Origin: Parazoarcus communis
Lineage (GTDB): Bacteria > Pseudomonadota > Gammaproteobacteria > Burkholderiales > Rhodocyclaceae
Assembly: GCF_003111665.1 (NCBI RefSeq)
Contig: NZ_CP022188.1
Location: forward strand, 3,906,001 to 3,970,000
Reading direction: 5' to 3'
DNA: 64,000 nt
The notes under the pieces are model-generated. The model saw only the letters and a list, made by a program, of their open reading frames with translations, was not told the DNA's origin and made no database searches. This document shows, one piece after another, positions 1 to 10,211 of this stretch (its first letter is position 1; the number at the start of each line of letters is the position of its first letter). A program made the position numbers and the translations under genes.

Positions 1-1989
<1,989 letters not shown>

Positions 1990-2039
1990 GCGCGGACTGA
2001 GCCCGCTTCCGGGTTAGAATCCACGCGCTTCGCAACGAA

Positions 2040-2065
2040 GCCACGCCCACGGGCGTGGCTTTTTT
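2040..2065 (+). terminator. Rho-independent terminator after gcvP
   Basis: A perfect GC-rich stem (GCCACGCC at 2040-2047 pairing with GGCGTGGC at 2052-2059) is followed by six T residues. A smaller stem (GCTTCG / CGAAGC, 2027-2041) overlaps its foot. It lies 50 bases past the gcvP stop and 55 bases before the next start. A TAGAAT box at 2015-2020 just upstream could be a promoter whose transcript would meet this terminator at once. Confidence 0.9.
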
Positions 2066-2119
2066 GTGTCCCGCATGCAAACCCCTGCTCATCACCTTCT
2101 CACCGAAAACCGGCTACCG

Positions 2120-3730
2120 ATGACCTCACCCAGCCCGACCCGCCGATCGCTCTGGATCGCCCTGCTGATCACCCATCTCGCTGGCCTTGTAGCGCTACTC
2201 GCCTGGGTGACGTCGGAAACCCGACCGGTGCCGATGCACGACCTCCAGCTTGCCGGTGGCGAGCGGCTGAAATGCGTGTCCTACGCCCCCTACCATCGCC
2301 CCGGGCAGACGCCGTTCGACCCGGAAGCGATGATCTCGCGCGAGCAGATCGCGGACGATCTGGCTGCGCTGGCGAAGATCACCGAGTGCGTGCGCCTGTA
2401 CTCGGTGGACCAGGGCCTCGATCAGGTGCCATCGGTTGCCCGCGAGGTCGGCATCAAGGTGCTCGTCGGGGCCTGGATCGGCTACGACCGCAAGAAGAAC
2501 CAGATCGAGCTCGATCATGCGATCAAGGTCGCCAACGACAATGCCGACGTGGTCACGGCACTGATCGTCGGCAACGAAGTTCTGCTGCGACGTGAGCGCA
2601 CCGTCGATGAGATGCGCGAGCACATCGCCTACGCGCAGTCCAGGACTGAAGTGCCCGTCACCTATGCCGACGTGTGGGAGTTCTGGATTCGAAACGACAG
2701 CCTCGCCGACGCGGTCGACTTCGTCACCGTCCACATCCTGCCCTTCTGGGAAGACGAGCCGGTCGATATCGAAAAGGCCATCGTGCACGTTGCCCAGATC
2801 CGCACCGAGGTCGGTGAGCACTTCAAGGGCAAGGGCATCCTGATTGGCGAAACCGGCTGGCCCAGCGCCGGGCGTCAGCGTGAGGAGTCGAAGCCGTCCC
2901 GCGTCAATCAGGCGCGCTACATTCGCGAATTCATCCACCAGGCACACGCCAGCGGCTGGAACTACAACCTGATCGAGGCCATCGACCAGCCCTGGAAACG
3001 TCGCCTCGAAGGCACCGTCGGCGGTTTCTGGGGCATGCTCGATGCAGAGACCCTGAACGCCAAGTTTCCGCTTTCAGGCCCGGTTGCCGAGCGCGACGAC
3101 CTTGCCACGCCGATTGGCGGAGCCGCGGTCGGTGCCGTGCTCGCCCTGCTCCTTGCCGTCGTGTCGCGCGCTGGCAAGCCCTCGCTGCTGCGCATCGCAG
3201 CGCTGACGCTGAGCGGCGCAACGACCGGTCTGCTTGCGGTACTGCACTGGGAACACGCACACCTGGCCTACCGCGATACAACCGAATGGATCGTGCTCGG
3301 CGCCGTGGCCGTCGCTGCTGTTCTATCGACCCTCGCGCTGGCGTGCTGGCAAGGGACTGCCCTGCCACGCGCGGAAACGGCGTGGGCGGCGCTGCGTCAC
3401 GGCGACCTTTCTGCCGCCAACACGCTCGGCGCGCTGCGTGGCGTACTGCTGTTCGCAGCCGCCATCGCCGCGCTGCTGCTGTTTGCCGATGCGCGCTATC
3501 GCGACTTCCCGACCCTGCTCTATCTGGCGCCGGCGGGCGTGTACGGGGTGATCGCGTGGTGGAGTCCGGCTGCAGGACGTGCCGAGCGCGTCTGCGCCGC
3601 GCTCATCGTCCTTGCCGTCGTCGGTCGCTGGCTACCTGAGCCCGCCAACCCGCAGGCCATCGCCTGGCTGCTCACCGGCCTCGTGTTCGCCCTGCCCGCG
3701 CTTGCGCGGACGCAGCAACACGAGCAGTGA
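2120..3730 (+). CDS. Membrane-anchored glycoside hydrolase family 17 (beta-1,3-glucanase-like)
   Basis: A 536-residue protein if started at the ATG at 2120, where a typical signal-anchor follows at once; the frame is open to 2066 but the extra 18 residues look unconserved. After the N-terminal membrane segment (residues about 10-30) comes a GH17 barrel. The putative acid/base glutamate is in VGNEVLL and the nucleophile in GETGWPS. The C-terminal 230 residues form several hydrophobic helices. GH17 enzymes act on beta-1,3-glucans, and the next plus-strand gene is an NdvB-like glucan synthase that carries a related GH17-like domain. A joint role in making or trimming a periplasmic beta-glucan is therefore likely (inference). 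The 3' end overlaps the convergent gene at 3632-4069 by 99 bases. Confidence 0.85.
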   Translation: MTSPSPTRRSLWIALLITHLAGLVALLAWVTSETRPVPMHDLQLAGGERLKCVSYAPYHRPGQTPFDPEAMISREQIADDLAALAKITECVRLYSVDQGLDQVPSVAREVGIKVLVGAWIGYDRKKNQIELDHAIKVANDNADVVTALIVGNEVLLRRERTVDEMREHIAYAQSRTEVPVTYADVWEFWIRNDSLADAVDFVTVHILPFWEDEPVDIEKAIVHVAQIRTEVGEHFKGKGILIGETGWPSAGRQREESKPSRVNQARYIREFIHQAHASGWNYNLIEAIDQPWKRRLEGTVGGFWGMLDAETLNAKFPLSGPVAERDDLATPIGGAAVGAVLALLLAVVSRAGKPSLLRIAALTLSGATTGLLAVLHWEHAHLAYRDTTEWIVLGAVAVAAVLSTLALACWQGTALPRAETAWAALRHGDLSAANTLGALRGVLLFAAAIAALLLFADARYRDFPTLLYLAPAGVYGVIAWWSPAAGRAERVCAALIVLAVVGRWLPEPANPQAIAWLLTGLVFALPALARTQQHEQ

Positions 3731-4069
3731 CAGCAGCCCGCCGACTGCAGCGTAATCGTAGCTGTACAGCAGCAGGCCACCGATACCGCTCAGCCAGCCT
3801 GCCCAGGCAAGCTTGCGGCAGGACAGCATGAACGCGATCCCTCCGCAAATCAGGCTGAACCAGCCCATGCGCTGCTGGTGAAAAGTCTGCACCAGCAGCC
3901 ACTTAAGCGTACATGCAAGGCCAGTGTCCTGGCCGGGCGCAGCACAATCACGCGGCAGCAGACCGTTCTCGATCACCCCGTAACGCAGCCCCACTGCAAT
4001 CAACAGCACAACAAGGCCCGCAACGAGCACTGAGCGGCCGCCATGTTTGAACAAATTATTACCAATCAC
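3632..4069 (-). CDS. Small membrane protein of unknown function
   Basis: A 145-residue ORF on the opposite strand between the two glucan genes. It has about four hydrophobic segments (near residues 14-30, 70-82, 85-102 and 105-120) and a charged Arg/Lys-rich tail. I do not recognise a family. Coding is supported by the membrane-protein pattern and by its filling a gap that would otherwise be empty. The last 33 codons overlap the end of the GH17 gene and may be an artefact of a missing stop. Its promoter would share the region 4070-4335 with the glucan synthase gene. Confidence 0.6.
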   Translation of the reverse strand: MIGNNLFKHGGRSVLVAGLVVLLIAVGLRYGVIENGLLPRDCAAPGQDTGLACTLKWLLVQTFHQQRMGWFSLICGGIAFMLSCRKLAWAGWLSGIGGLLLYSYDYAAVGGLLSLLVLLRPRKRGQGEHEAGEQPGDGLRVGGLR

Positions 4070-4268
4070 CCGGCTTTTCCCTTACAAATCAATCGTAATG
4101 CGCCCGCAATACGTCCTGTTGCAAATCAGCCCCCAGAGAATCTCCTAAGGGACTGAAATACTGAATAAAATGCTGCCCGTTGAAGCTGGAACGGACGGCG
4201 TGGATTCTGTCACATAAGCCGGGCCCGGAGTGCGTTTGCGCAAGCGCGCCTGATGACACGCTTCAATT

Positions 4269-4314
4269 CGGGCCCACAAAGCCGTGCTCGCTGTTGATCC
4301 GGGCCTACAAGCCC
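4269..4314 (+). repeat. Two near-identical 15-base direct repeats upstream of the glucan synthase gene
   Basis: CGGGCCCACAAAGCC (4269-4283) and CGGGCCTACAAGCCC (4300-4314) are spaced 31 bases apart, about three helical turns. A related CCGGGCCCGG lies at 4220. They sit just before the ATG at 4336. They could be regulator-binding sites or a chance GC-rich duplication. Confidence 0.35.
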
Positions 4315-4335
4315 TTGACTGGAAACGCTTTAGAC

Positions 4336-6948
4336 ATGAAAAACGCCGCCTCGCTCACGTACCGCCTGGCCCTCGCGTTTGCCATCGCCGCGCTTGTTGC
4401 ACTCGCACAGTACTGGCTCTGGCAACAATTCAACCGTGGTTCCGAAGTTGCAGGTGCGACCCAGAGCATCAAGGGATTCGCCTACAACGGTTTTCAGCGT
4501 GACCAAAGCCCGCTGCTCGGCACCTATCCCACCGATGCCCAGCTTGGTAGCGACCTCGACCTGCTCGCCAGCGCAGCTGACAACCTGCGCACCTACGGCG
4601 TCACCGACCTGCCGAGCCTGCTCGCCATCGCAGGCGAACGCGACCTGCTCGTCACCGCCGGCGCCTGGCTCGACCGCGACAAGGAAAAGAACGATCGCGA
4701 GATCGATGCCCTCGTCGAGGCCGCACGCAAGATGCGCCACGTCGAGCGCGTCATGATCGGCAACGAATCCATTCTGCGCGGCGACCTCAGCCCGGAAGAG
4801 CTCATCGTCTATCTCGACCGTGCGCGCAAGGAACTGCGCAAGCCCGTGTCGTCTGCCGAACCCTGGCACGTCTGGCTCAAGTACCCGGAACTGGCCAAGC
4901 ACGTCGATTACATCACCGTTCACCTTCTGCCCTACCACGAAGGCGTACCGGTCGAGGCCGCGGTGAACTACGCTTTCGAGCGTTACGACGAACTGGCAAA
5001 AACCTTCCCGAAGAAGAAGATCGTCGTTGGCGAGATCGGCTGGCCGAGCAAGGGGCCGGTCATCGGCGCGGCCGTACCTTCGCTCGACAACGAAGCCCGC
5101 TTCATCCGCGAGTTCCTTGCCAACCCCCGCACCGCCCGTATCGACTACTTCCTGATGGAAGCGATCGACCAGCCGTGGAAAGTCGAAATCGAAGGCTGGG
5201 CCGGCGCCTACTGGGGCATGTTCAACGCCGACCGCCAGCCCAAGTTTGCGCTTGAGGGCCTGGTTCAGCGCGATCCGCACTGGAGCAAGAAAGCGAGCAA
5301 CGCCGGCGTCCTTGCGCTGCTGCCGATGTTCCTGATTGCCTTCTTCCTCACCGACTGGAGCATCGCCGGACGCATCTTTCTTGCTGGCATGATCCAGGCC
5401 TGTGTGTCGACGCTGATCGTCGGCCTCAACGTACCGGTGGACTACTACCTGACCCAGCGCGACCTGATCGGACTCGGCATGCTCATTGCCGCGACCGGCA
5501 TGACGGCGGCCGTGCTGCTGTCGCATGGCTTCGAGTTCGGCGAAATGCTGTTCAAGGACAAGTGGCGCCGCCGCTTCATGCCCTTGCCGCCGCATGCACC
5601 CGACGAGCAGCCCTTCGTGTCGATTCACCTAGCCTGCCACAATGAGCCGCCGGAAATGGTGATCGCCACCATCGACAGCCTGGCCGCACTCAACTACGCC
5701 AACTTCGAAGTCCTCATCCTCGACAACAACACCAAGGATGACGCCCTGTGGAAGCCGCTGGAAAAGCGTTGCGCCGAACTCGGCCCGCGCTTCCGCTTCT
5801 TCCACCTGATGAACTGGCCAGGCTTCAAGGCCGGTGCGCTGAACTACGGACTCAAGGTCACCGACCCGCGCGCCGAAGTCGTCGGTGTGGTCGATGCCGA
5901 CTACGTGGTCGACCCCGAGTGGCTGTCCTGTCTCATTCCGCACTTTGACAAGCCCGATGTCGCTGTCGTGCAGGCGCCGCAGGCCCACCGCGACTGGGAA
6001 ACCCAGCCCTTCCGCCGCATGTGCAACTGGGAGTTCGACGGTTTCTTCCGCATTGGCATGCACCACCGCAACGAGCGCAACGCACTGATCCAGCACGGCA
6101 CCATGACGCTGGTGCGCAGGCTCGCGCTCGAAGAGGTGGGCGGCTGGTCGGAGTGGTGTATCTGTGAAGACACCGAGCTCGGCCTGCGCCTGATTGAAAA
6201 GGGTTACGACACCCGCTACGTGGATCACATCCTCGGCCGCGGCCTGACGCCGTCGGACTTTGCCGCGATCAAGAGTCAGCGTTTCCGCTGGGCCTTTGGT
6301 GCAATGCAGATCCTCAAGAACCACCTGCCGCACATGGTCGGCCGCAGCACGCTGAACCTGGCGCAGCGCTATCACTTCCTGACGGGCTGGTTCGCCTGGC
6401 TGGGAGATGCCCTGCAACTGGTGTTTGCGTTCGGCAGCCTGATCTGGACGCTCGGTATCCTCGCCTTCCCCAAGGCCTTCGGACTGCCGGTCACTGCGCT
6501 GGCCTTCCCGATTCTTGGCTTCATGGCATTCAAGGCCGCGCTGGGACCGATCCTCTATCGCCGCACGATGGACTGCCCGTGGAGGGACATCCTCGGCGCA
6601 TCCATCCTCTCGGTCGGACTTGCGCACTCGATCGCCCGCGGCGTGTTTGCCGGCCTGGCGAAGAAGAAGGGCGAGTTCGTCGTTACGCCCAAGGGCTGGA
6701 AGGCAAAGGGTGCGCTGGCCTTCTTCGGCCCGATCCGGGAAGAGATCGGCATGCTGCTGGCGCTGATCCTGGGTGCGGTTTCGCTGGTCATGACCCGCGG
6801 TGCCGACAACCTCGAAACCCAGCTGTGGGTCGGCATCCTCTGCCTGCAGTGCATCCCCTACGTCGCCTCCATTGCGTGTCAGGTGGCCGCCTACATGCCC
6901 GACCGCCAGACCGCCGAAAGCGACTGCAAATTGCAGCCGGCGCACTGA
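4336..6948 (+). CDS. ndvB: NdvB-like beta-1,3-glucan synthase (GH17-like domain fused to a GT2 glycosyltransferase)
   Basis: 870 residues from the ATG at 4336, close to the 863 or so of Pseudomonas aeruginosa NdvB. The frame is open to 4180, but those 52 residues precede the signal anchor and look non-coding. Domain order: N-terminal membrane anchor (10-30); GH17-like region with IGNESIL and GEIGWPS; three membrane helices (about 320-395); a family 2 glycosyltransferase with LACHNEPP, VVDADYV, the ED pair in CICEDTELG and the QRFRW motif; then C-terminal helices. NdvB proteins make cyclic beta-(1,3)-glucans, which in P. aeruginosa are linked to biofilm antibiotic tolerance (established). The polymer and its role here are inferred. 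The gene is likely transcribed alone and ends at a strong terminator. Confidence 0.9.
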   Translation: MKNAASLTYRLALAFAIAALVALAQYWLWQQFNRGSEVAGATQSIKGFAYNGFQRDQSPLLGTYPTDAQLGSDLDLLASAADNLRTYGVTDLPSLLAIAGERDLLVTAGAWLDRDKEKNDREIDALVEAARKMRHVERVMIGNESILRGDLSPEELIVYLDRARKELRKPVSSAEPWHVWLKYPELAKHVDYITVHLLPYHEGVPVEAAVNYAFERYDELAKTFPKKKIVVGEIGWPSKGPVIGAAVPSLDNEARFIREFLANPRTARIDYFLMEAIDQPWKVEIEGWAGAYWGMFNADRQPKFALEGLVQRDPHWSKKASNAGVLALLPMFLIAFFLTDWSIAGRIFLAGMIQACVSTLIVGLNVPVDYYLTQRDLIGLGMLIAATGMTAAVLLSHGFEFGEMLFKDKWRRRFMPLPPHAPDEQPFVSIHLACHNEPPEMVIATIDSLAALNYANFEVLILDNNTKDDALWKPLEKRCAELGPRFRFFHLMNWPGFKAGALNYGLKVTDPRAEVVGVVDADYVVDPEWLSCLIPHFDKPDVAVVQAPQAHRDWETQPFRRMCNWEFDGFFRIGMHHRNERNALIQHGTMTLVRRLALEEVGGWSEWCICEDTELGLRLIEKGYDTRYVDHILGRGLTPSDFAAIKSQRFRWAFGAMQILKNHLPHMVGRSTLNLAQRYHFLTGWFAWLGDALQLVFAFGSLIWTLGILAFPKAFGLPVTALAFPILGFMAFKAALGPILYRRTMDCPWRDILGASILSVGLAHSIARGVFAGLAKKKGEFVVTPKGWKAKGALAFFGPIREEIGMLLALILGAVSLVMTRGADNLETQLWVGILCLQCIPYVASIACQVAAYMPDRQTAESDCKLQPAH

Positions 6949-6967
6949 CGGTCGCAAACGACAGACG

Positions 6968-7002
6968 AAAAAACGGCGGGCTCAGGCCCGCCGTTTTCTT
7001 TT
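6968..7002. terminator. Bidirectional rho-independent terminator
   Basis: A perfect 10-bp stem, AACGGCGGGC (6972-6981) with GCCCGCCGTT (6986-6995), has a TCAG loop. It is flanked by A residues on the left and TTCTTTT on the right, so it can end transcripts from ndvB (plus) and from the methyltransferase gene (minus). Confidence 0.9.
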
Positions 7003-7045
7003 GCTGGTGCCCGCCCGTGGGCAGGACGGCAGAACCCGTGCAGGC

Positions 7046-8188
7046 TCAGGCCGCCGCCAGCCGCCACAGTGAGGTCATTTCTGCCGACCGGGCATGGTGC
7101 AGCGGATCGGACTCATCCGTGGCACGTGAATGCCGGGGCCGGATTTCCGAGCGCGCCACGACTTTCAGGCCATTCTTTGCGATCTCCTCCTGCAGGAACT
7201 CGCGGCTGCGCAGGCCGAGGTGCTCCGCGAGGTCGGACAGGATCAGCCAGCCTTCGCCACCCGGCGTCAGGTGTGACGCCAGTCCGCTCAGGAAGCCCTT
7301 GAGCATGCGGCTGTCGGGATCGTACACCGACTGCTCGAGCAGGGAACTGGCAGCGGCCGGCAGCCAGGGCGGGTTGCATACCACCAGCGATGCGCGGCCA
7401 TCAGGAAAGAGGTCGGTGGTCTCGATCTCGACCTTGCCGCTCATGCCGAGGCGCTCGATATTGTCGCGTGCGCATGCGATCGCGCGCGGCGACTGATCGG
7501 TCGCAATCACGCGTGCCACGCCACGCCGAACCAGCAAGGCTGCCAGCACGCCGGTACCGGTGCCGATGTCGAACGCGAGCGCCTTGCCCGGTAGCGGCGC
7601 TTTCGCAACCAGATCCACATATTCGCCGCGCACCGGCGAATACACGCCGTAGTGCGCATGGATCCGCGCACCGAGCTCCGGAATCTCAACGCCCTTCTTG
7701 CGCCACTCATGCGCACTGACGACCCCGAGCAATTCACGCAGGGAAACGACAAAGGGCCCCGTGCTCTCGCCGTAAGCCTCAACGCAGGCTTCGCTGATAT
7801 CCGGTGCGCGGCGCAGCGGAATGATGTAATCCTCGCCCACGGGAATCAGCAGCATGCCGAGAATACGGGCACGCTGTGCCTGCGACTGCCGATAGAGGTG
7901 GAAGGCATGGGCCGGCGTCACATCGGCCGCCTTGGCCTTCTTTCGTGCAGCCTTCTTCGGTTTCGGTTCGGCGCGTCGCGCCACCGCCTGCAACAACAGG
8001 CGCGCATTCTGGAAGTCGCCGCGCCACAGCAGGGCCGTACCCTCGCACGCAAGACGGAAGGCCGTATCGGCGTTCATGGTGTCGTCGGCCATCTGCACGC
8101 GACGCGGTGGCGGCGTACCGCTCTCGGAATGCCAGCGCGCAGTGCACGCTTCGTCTTGTTCGGTCCAGCTCAACTGGAGATCAGTCAT
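7046..8188 (-). CDS. Class I SAM-dependent methyltransferase (HemK/RsmC-like fold)
   Basis: 380 residues. The C-terminal half holds a Rossmann methyltransferase with motif I in AFDIGTGTGVLAALL and the catalytic NPPW motif typical of N-methyltransferases acting on glutamine or nucleobases. The N-terminal 170 residues are family-specific and include a Lys/Ala-rich stretch (about 75-90). The substrate cannot be read from the sequence; rRNA or protein glutamine methylation is plausible. It converges with ndvB and shares its terminator. The ATG at 8188 is the first start of the frame. Confidence 0.8.
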   Translation of the reverse strand: MTDLQLSWTEQDEACTARWHSESGTPPPRRVQMADDTMNADTAFRLACEGTALLWRGDFQNARLLLQAVARRAEPKPKKAARKKAKAADVTPAHAFHLYRQSQAQRARILGMLLIPVGEDYIIPLRRAPDISEACVEAYGESTGPFVVSLRELLGVVSAHEWRKKGVEIPELGARIHAHYGVYSPVRGEYVDLVAKAPLPGKALAFDIGTGTGVLAALLVRRGVARVIATDQSPRAIACARDNIERLGMSGKVEIETTDLFPDGRASLVVCNPPWLPAAASSLLEQSVYDPDSRMLKGFLSGLASHLTPGGEGWLILSDLAEHLGLRSREFLQEEIAKNGLKVVARSEIRPRHSRATDESDPLHHARSAEMTSLWRLAAA

Positions 8189-8255
8189 GGTCGGAAACTC
8201 CGGAATGATTGAAGACCTGCGCGCACCACGGCGCAGCAGGATGAAAATGCGGCGG

Positions 8256-9182
8256 TCAGGGGACCGCGGGCAATGAAATTTCGTGACTGCGCTGTGCGCC
8301 GGACGTCAGCGCCCGGCAATCGTCGAGAAAGGTTCTGATGGCTGCCGTATGGTACTTCCCGCGACGCCAGATGAACTGAAAACGACGCCGCAGATCGAGT
8401 TCAGGCGTTTCTACCGGAACCAGGCTGCCACGACGAAACGCATCACGCAGCGCCAGCCGGGAAATGCAACCGATTCCGAGTCCGCTCTCGACCGCGCGTT
8501 TGATTGCCTCGGTGTGCTCAAGTTCGAGCTGGACTCTCAGCCCCCCCTCCCAGTGACGCAAGGCCTGCTCGAAGGTTTCGCGGGTCCCCGATCCGCGCTC
8601 GCGCAGGATCATCGGCTCGGCTGCAATCTCGGCCAAGGTCGCAGTGGACTGCTGCGCCAGGCGGTGGGACGGCGCACAGAACACCACCAGTTCGTCGTCC
8701 ACCCAGGGTTCGATCTCGATCTCGCGATCGAGAACCTGCCCCTCGATGAGGCCAAGATCGATTTCATGATGAAGTACCTGGGCCACCACGTTGGCCGTGT
8801 TCTGCACCTGCAGTTGAACATGGCTTTCCGGATGTCGTTGCAGAAAGCCCGAAACAATCAGCGGCAGAAGGTAATTGCCGATGGTCAGCGTTGCCCCGAC
8901 CCGCAGGCTTCCCAGTCCGCGCTCTCCACGCAACAGCGCCTCCACCTCCTCCGCACGGTCCAGCAGCTCCACCGCGCGCGGCAGCAGCAGACGTCCCTGC
9001 TCGTTCAGGTGCAGACGCCGGCCGTGACGATCGAACAGCTGATGCTCGAACTGGTTCTCCAGTTCGGCGAGCGCCGCGCTGGTGGCGGACTGCGACAGAT
9101 TGAGCGCTTCGGCGGCACGCGACACATTGTCACTGCGGGCGATGGCAACAAAGGCTTCAATCTGGCGAAGGGTGTACTTCAT
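8256..9182 (-). CDS. LysR-family regulator, probably FinR-type activator of fpr
   Basis: 308 residues with an N-terminal winged helix-turn-helix (1-60, with SRAAEALNLSQSATSAAL as recognition region) and a LysR effector domain. It is divergent from fpr with a 97-base shared control region. In Pseudomonas putida the divergent LysR regulator FinR activates fpr under superoxide stress (established), and the arrangement here matches. The assignment rests on gene order and general LysR features; no effector-specific residue can be judged by eye. Confidence 0.8.
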   Translation of the reverse strand: MKYTLRQIEAFVAIARSDNVSRAAEALNLSQSATSAALAELENQFEHQLFDRHGRRLHLNEQGRLLLPRAVELLDRAEEVEALLRGERGLGSLRVGATLTIGNYLLPLIVSGFLQRHPESHVQLQVQNTANVVAQVLHHEIDLGLIEGQVLDREIEIEPWVDDELVVFCAPSHRLAQQSTATLAEIAAEPMILRERGSGTRETFEQALRHWEGGLRVQLELEHTEAIKRAVESGLGIGCISRLALRDAFRRGSLVPVETPELDLRRRFQFIWRRGKYHTAAIRTFLDDCRALTSGAQRSHEISLPAVP

Positions 9183-9206
9183 ATTTATAAAACCGGTAAG
9201 GCTTAG

Positions 9207-9226
9207 CTGAATTATCCACCATTCAG
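9207..9226. promoter_or_regulatory. Palindrome between the LysR gene and fpr, candidate operator
   Basis: CTGAAT (9207-9212) and ATTCAG (9221-9226) form a perfect 6-bp dyad with an 8-base spacer. It lies between the two divergent starts, about 25 bases from the regulator start and 54 from the fpr start. The size fits a LysR site (T-N11-A type core). Binding is inferred. Confidence 0.5.
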
Positions 9227-9279
9227 GTAAAGAAGCGCCGGTAAACTTCGCCCATCACTCATTTACCCAAGAGCGCATC

Positions 9280-10056
9280 ATGAGCAATCTGAATCAGGAA
9301 CGCATCCTCAGCGTCCATCACTGGAACGATTCCCTGTTCAGTTTCCGCACCACCCGCAACCCCGGCCTGCGATTCGAGAACGGTCAGTTCGTCCTGATCG
9401 GTCTCGAACTTGACGGCCGTCCGCTGACGCGCGCCTACAGCATCGCCAGCCCCAACTACGAGGAGCACCTCGAGTTTTTCAGCATCAAGGTGCCGGACGG
9501 TCCGCTCACCTCGCGCCTGCAACACCTGCGCGAAGGCGACCCGATCGTGATCAGCAAGAAGCCCACCGGCACGCTGGTGCTGCATGACCTTCGCCCCGGT
9601 CGCAACCTGTACCTGATGTCCACCGGAACTGGCCTGGCACCGTTCATCAGCGTCATCCAGGACCCGGAAACCTACGAGCGCTTCGAGCGCATCGTTCTGA
9701 TCCATGGGGTGCGCCACACGTCCGAACTCGCCTACGCGGACTTCATCGAGAAAGACCTGCCCGAGAACCCCTGGTTTGGCGACTCCGTGCGTGAAAAGCT
9801 CATCTACTACCCGACCGTCACCCGCGAACCCTTCCGCAACAACGGGCGCCTGACCGACCTCATCCGCTCCGGAAAGCTGCTGAACGATTGCGAGTTGCCG
9901 CCCCTTGACCCCGCGCTCGACCGCGCCATGATCTGCGGCAGTCCGTCGATGCTCGCCGACTGCTGCACCCTGCTCGACGAACAGGGCTTCCAGATCTCGA
10001 AACGCATCGGCGAACCAGGCGACTATGTGATCGAACGCGCATTCGTGGAACGCTGA
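9280..10056 (+). CDS. fpr: Ferredoxin-NADP(+) reductase
   Basis: 258 residues, the usual size of bacterial Fpr. FAD-binding motif RAYSIAS (about residues 50-56) is followed by the glycine-rich pyrophosphate-binding region (STGTGLAPF) and the NADP-binding CGSPSML near the end. The C-terminus AFVER resembles the short bacterial Fpr tail. It moves electrons between NADPH and ferredoxin or flavodoxin in the cytosol, serving Fe-S repair and oxidative defence. The divergent LysR gene is the likely activator. Confidence 0.95.
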   Translation: MSNLNQERILSVHHWNDSLFSFRTTRNPGLRFENGQFVLIGLELDGRPLTRAYSIASPNYEEHLEFFSIKVPDGPLTSRLQHLREGDPIVISKKPTGTLVLHDLRPGRNLYLMSTGTGLAPFISVIQDPETYERFERIVLIHGVRHTSELAYADFIEKDLPENPWFGDSVREKLIYYPTVTREPFRNNGRLTDLIRSGKLLNDCELPPLDPALDRAMICGSPSMLADCCTLLDEQGFQISKRIGEPGDYVIERAFVER

Positions 10057-10062
10057 CCGCCC

Positions 10063-10095
10063 GCCGGTCCGCTTGTATTCTTAATTCGGACCGGC
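10063..10095 (+). terminator. Hairpin after fpr, possible terminator
   Basis: GCCGGTCCG (10063-10071) pairs perfectly with CGGACCGGC (10087-10095) across a 15-base AT-rich loop, seven bases past the fpr stop. No T tract follows, so termination strength is uncertain. Confidence 0.45.
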
Positions 10096-10164
10096 ACACA
10101 AAAGACGTACTACGAAAGATGTAGTTATATTTTTATCTGGTACTGCGAAGAATTCTCAAGTTCC

Positions 10165-10205
10165 TTGATCAGTATCAAATTGATTGAACTCTGCGGACGT
10201 AAGAT
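10165..10205 (+). promoter_or_regulatory. FNR/Anr box with -10 element for the cytochrome c peroxidase operon
   Basis: TTGATCAGTATCAA (10165-10178) is a perfect match to the FNR/Anr consensus TTGAT-N4-ATCAA. A TAAGAT hexamer at 10200-10205 lies with its centre 31 bases downstream of the box centre, which is the class II activator spacing (box near -41.5). Transcription would start at about 10212, the base where the GTG start codon begins. Confidence 0.75.
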
Positions 10206-10211
10206 GCCGCA

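Noticed and set aside
4330..6957. Two long minus-strand frames (432 and 442 codons) under ndvB
   Set aside because: Antisense shadows of a clear glycosyltransferase gene.
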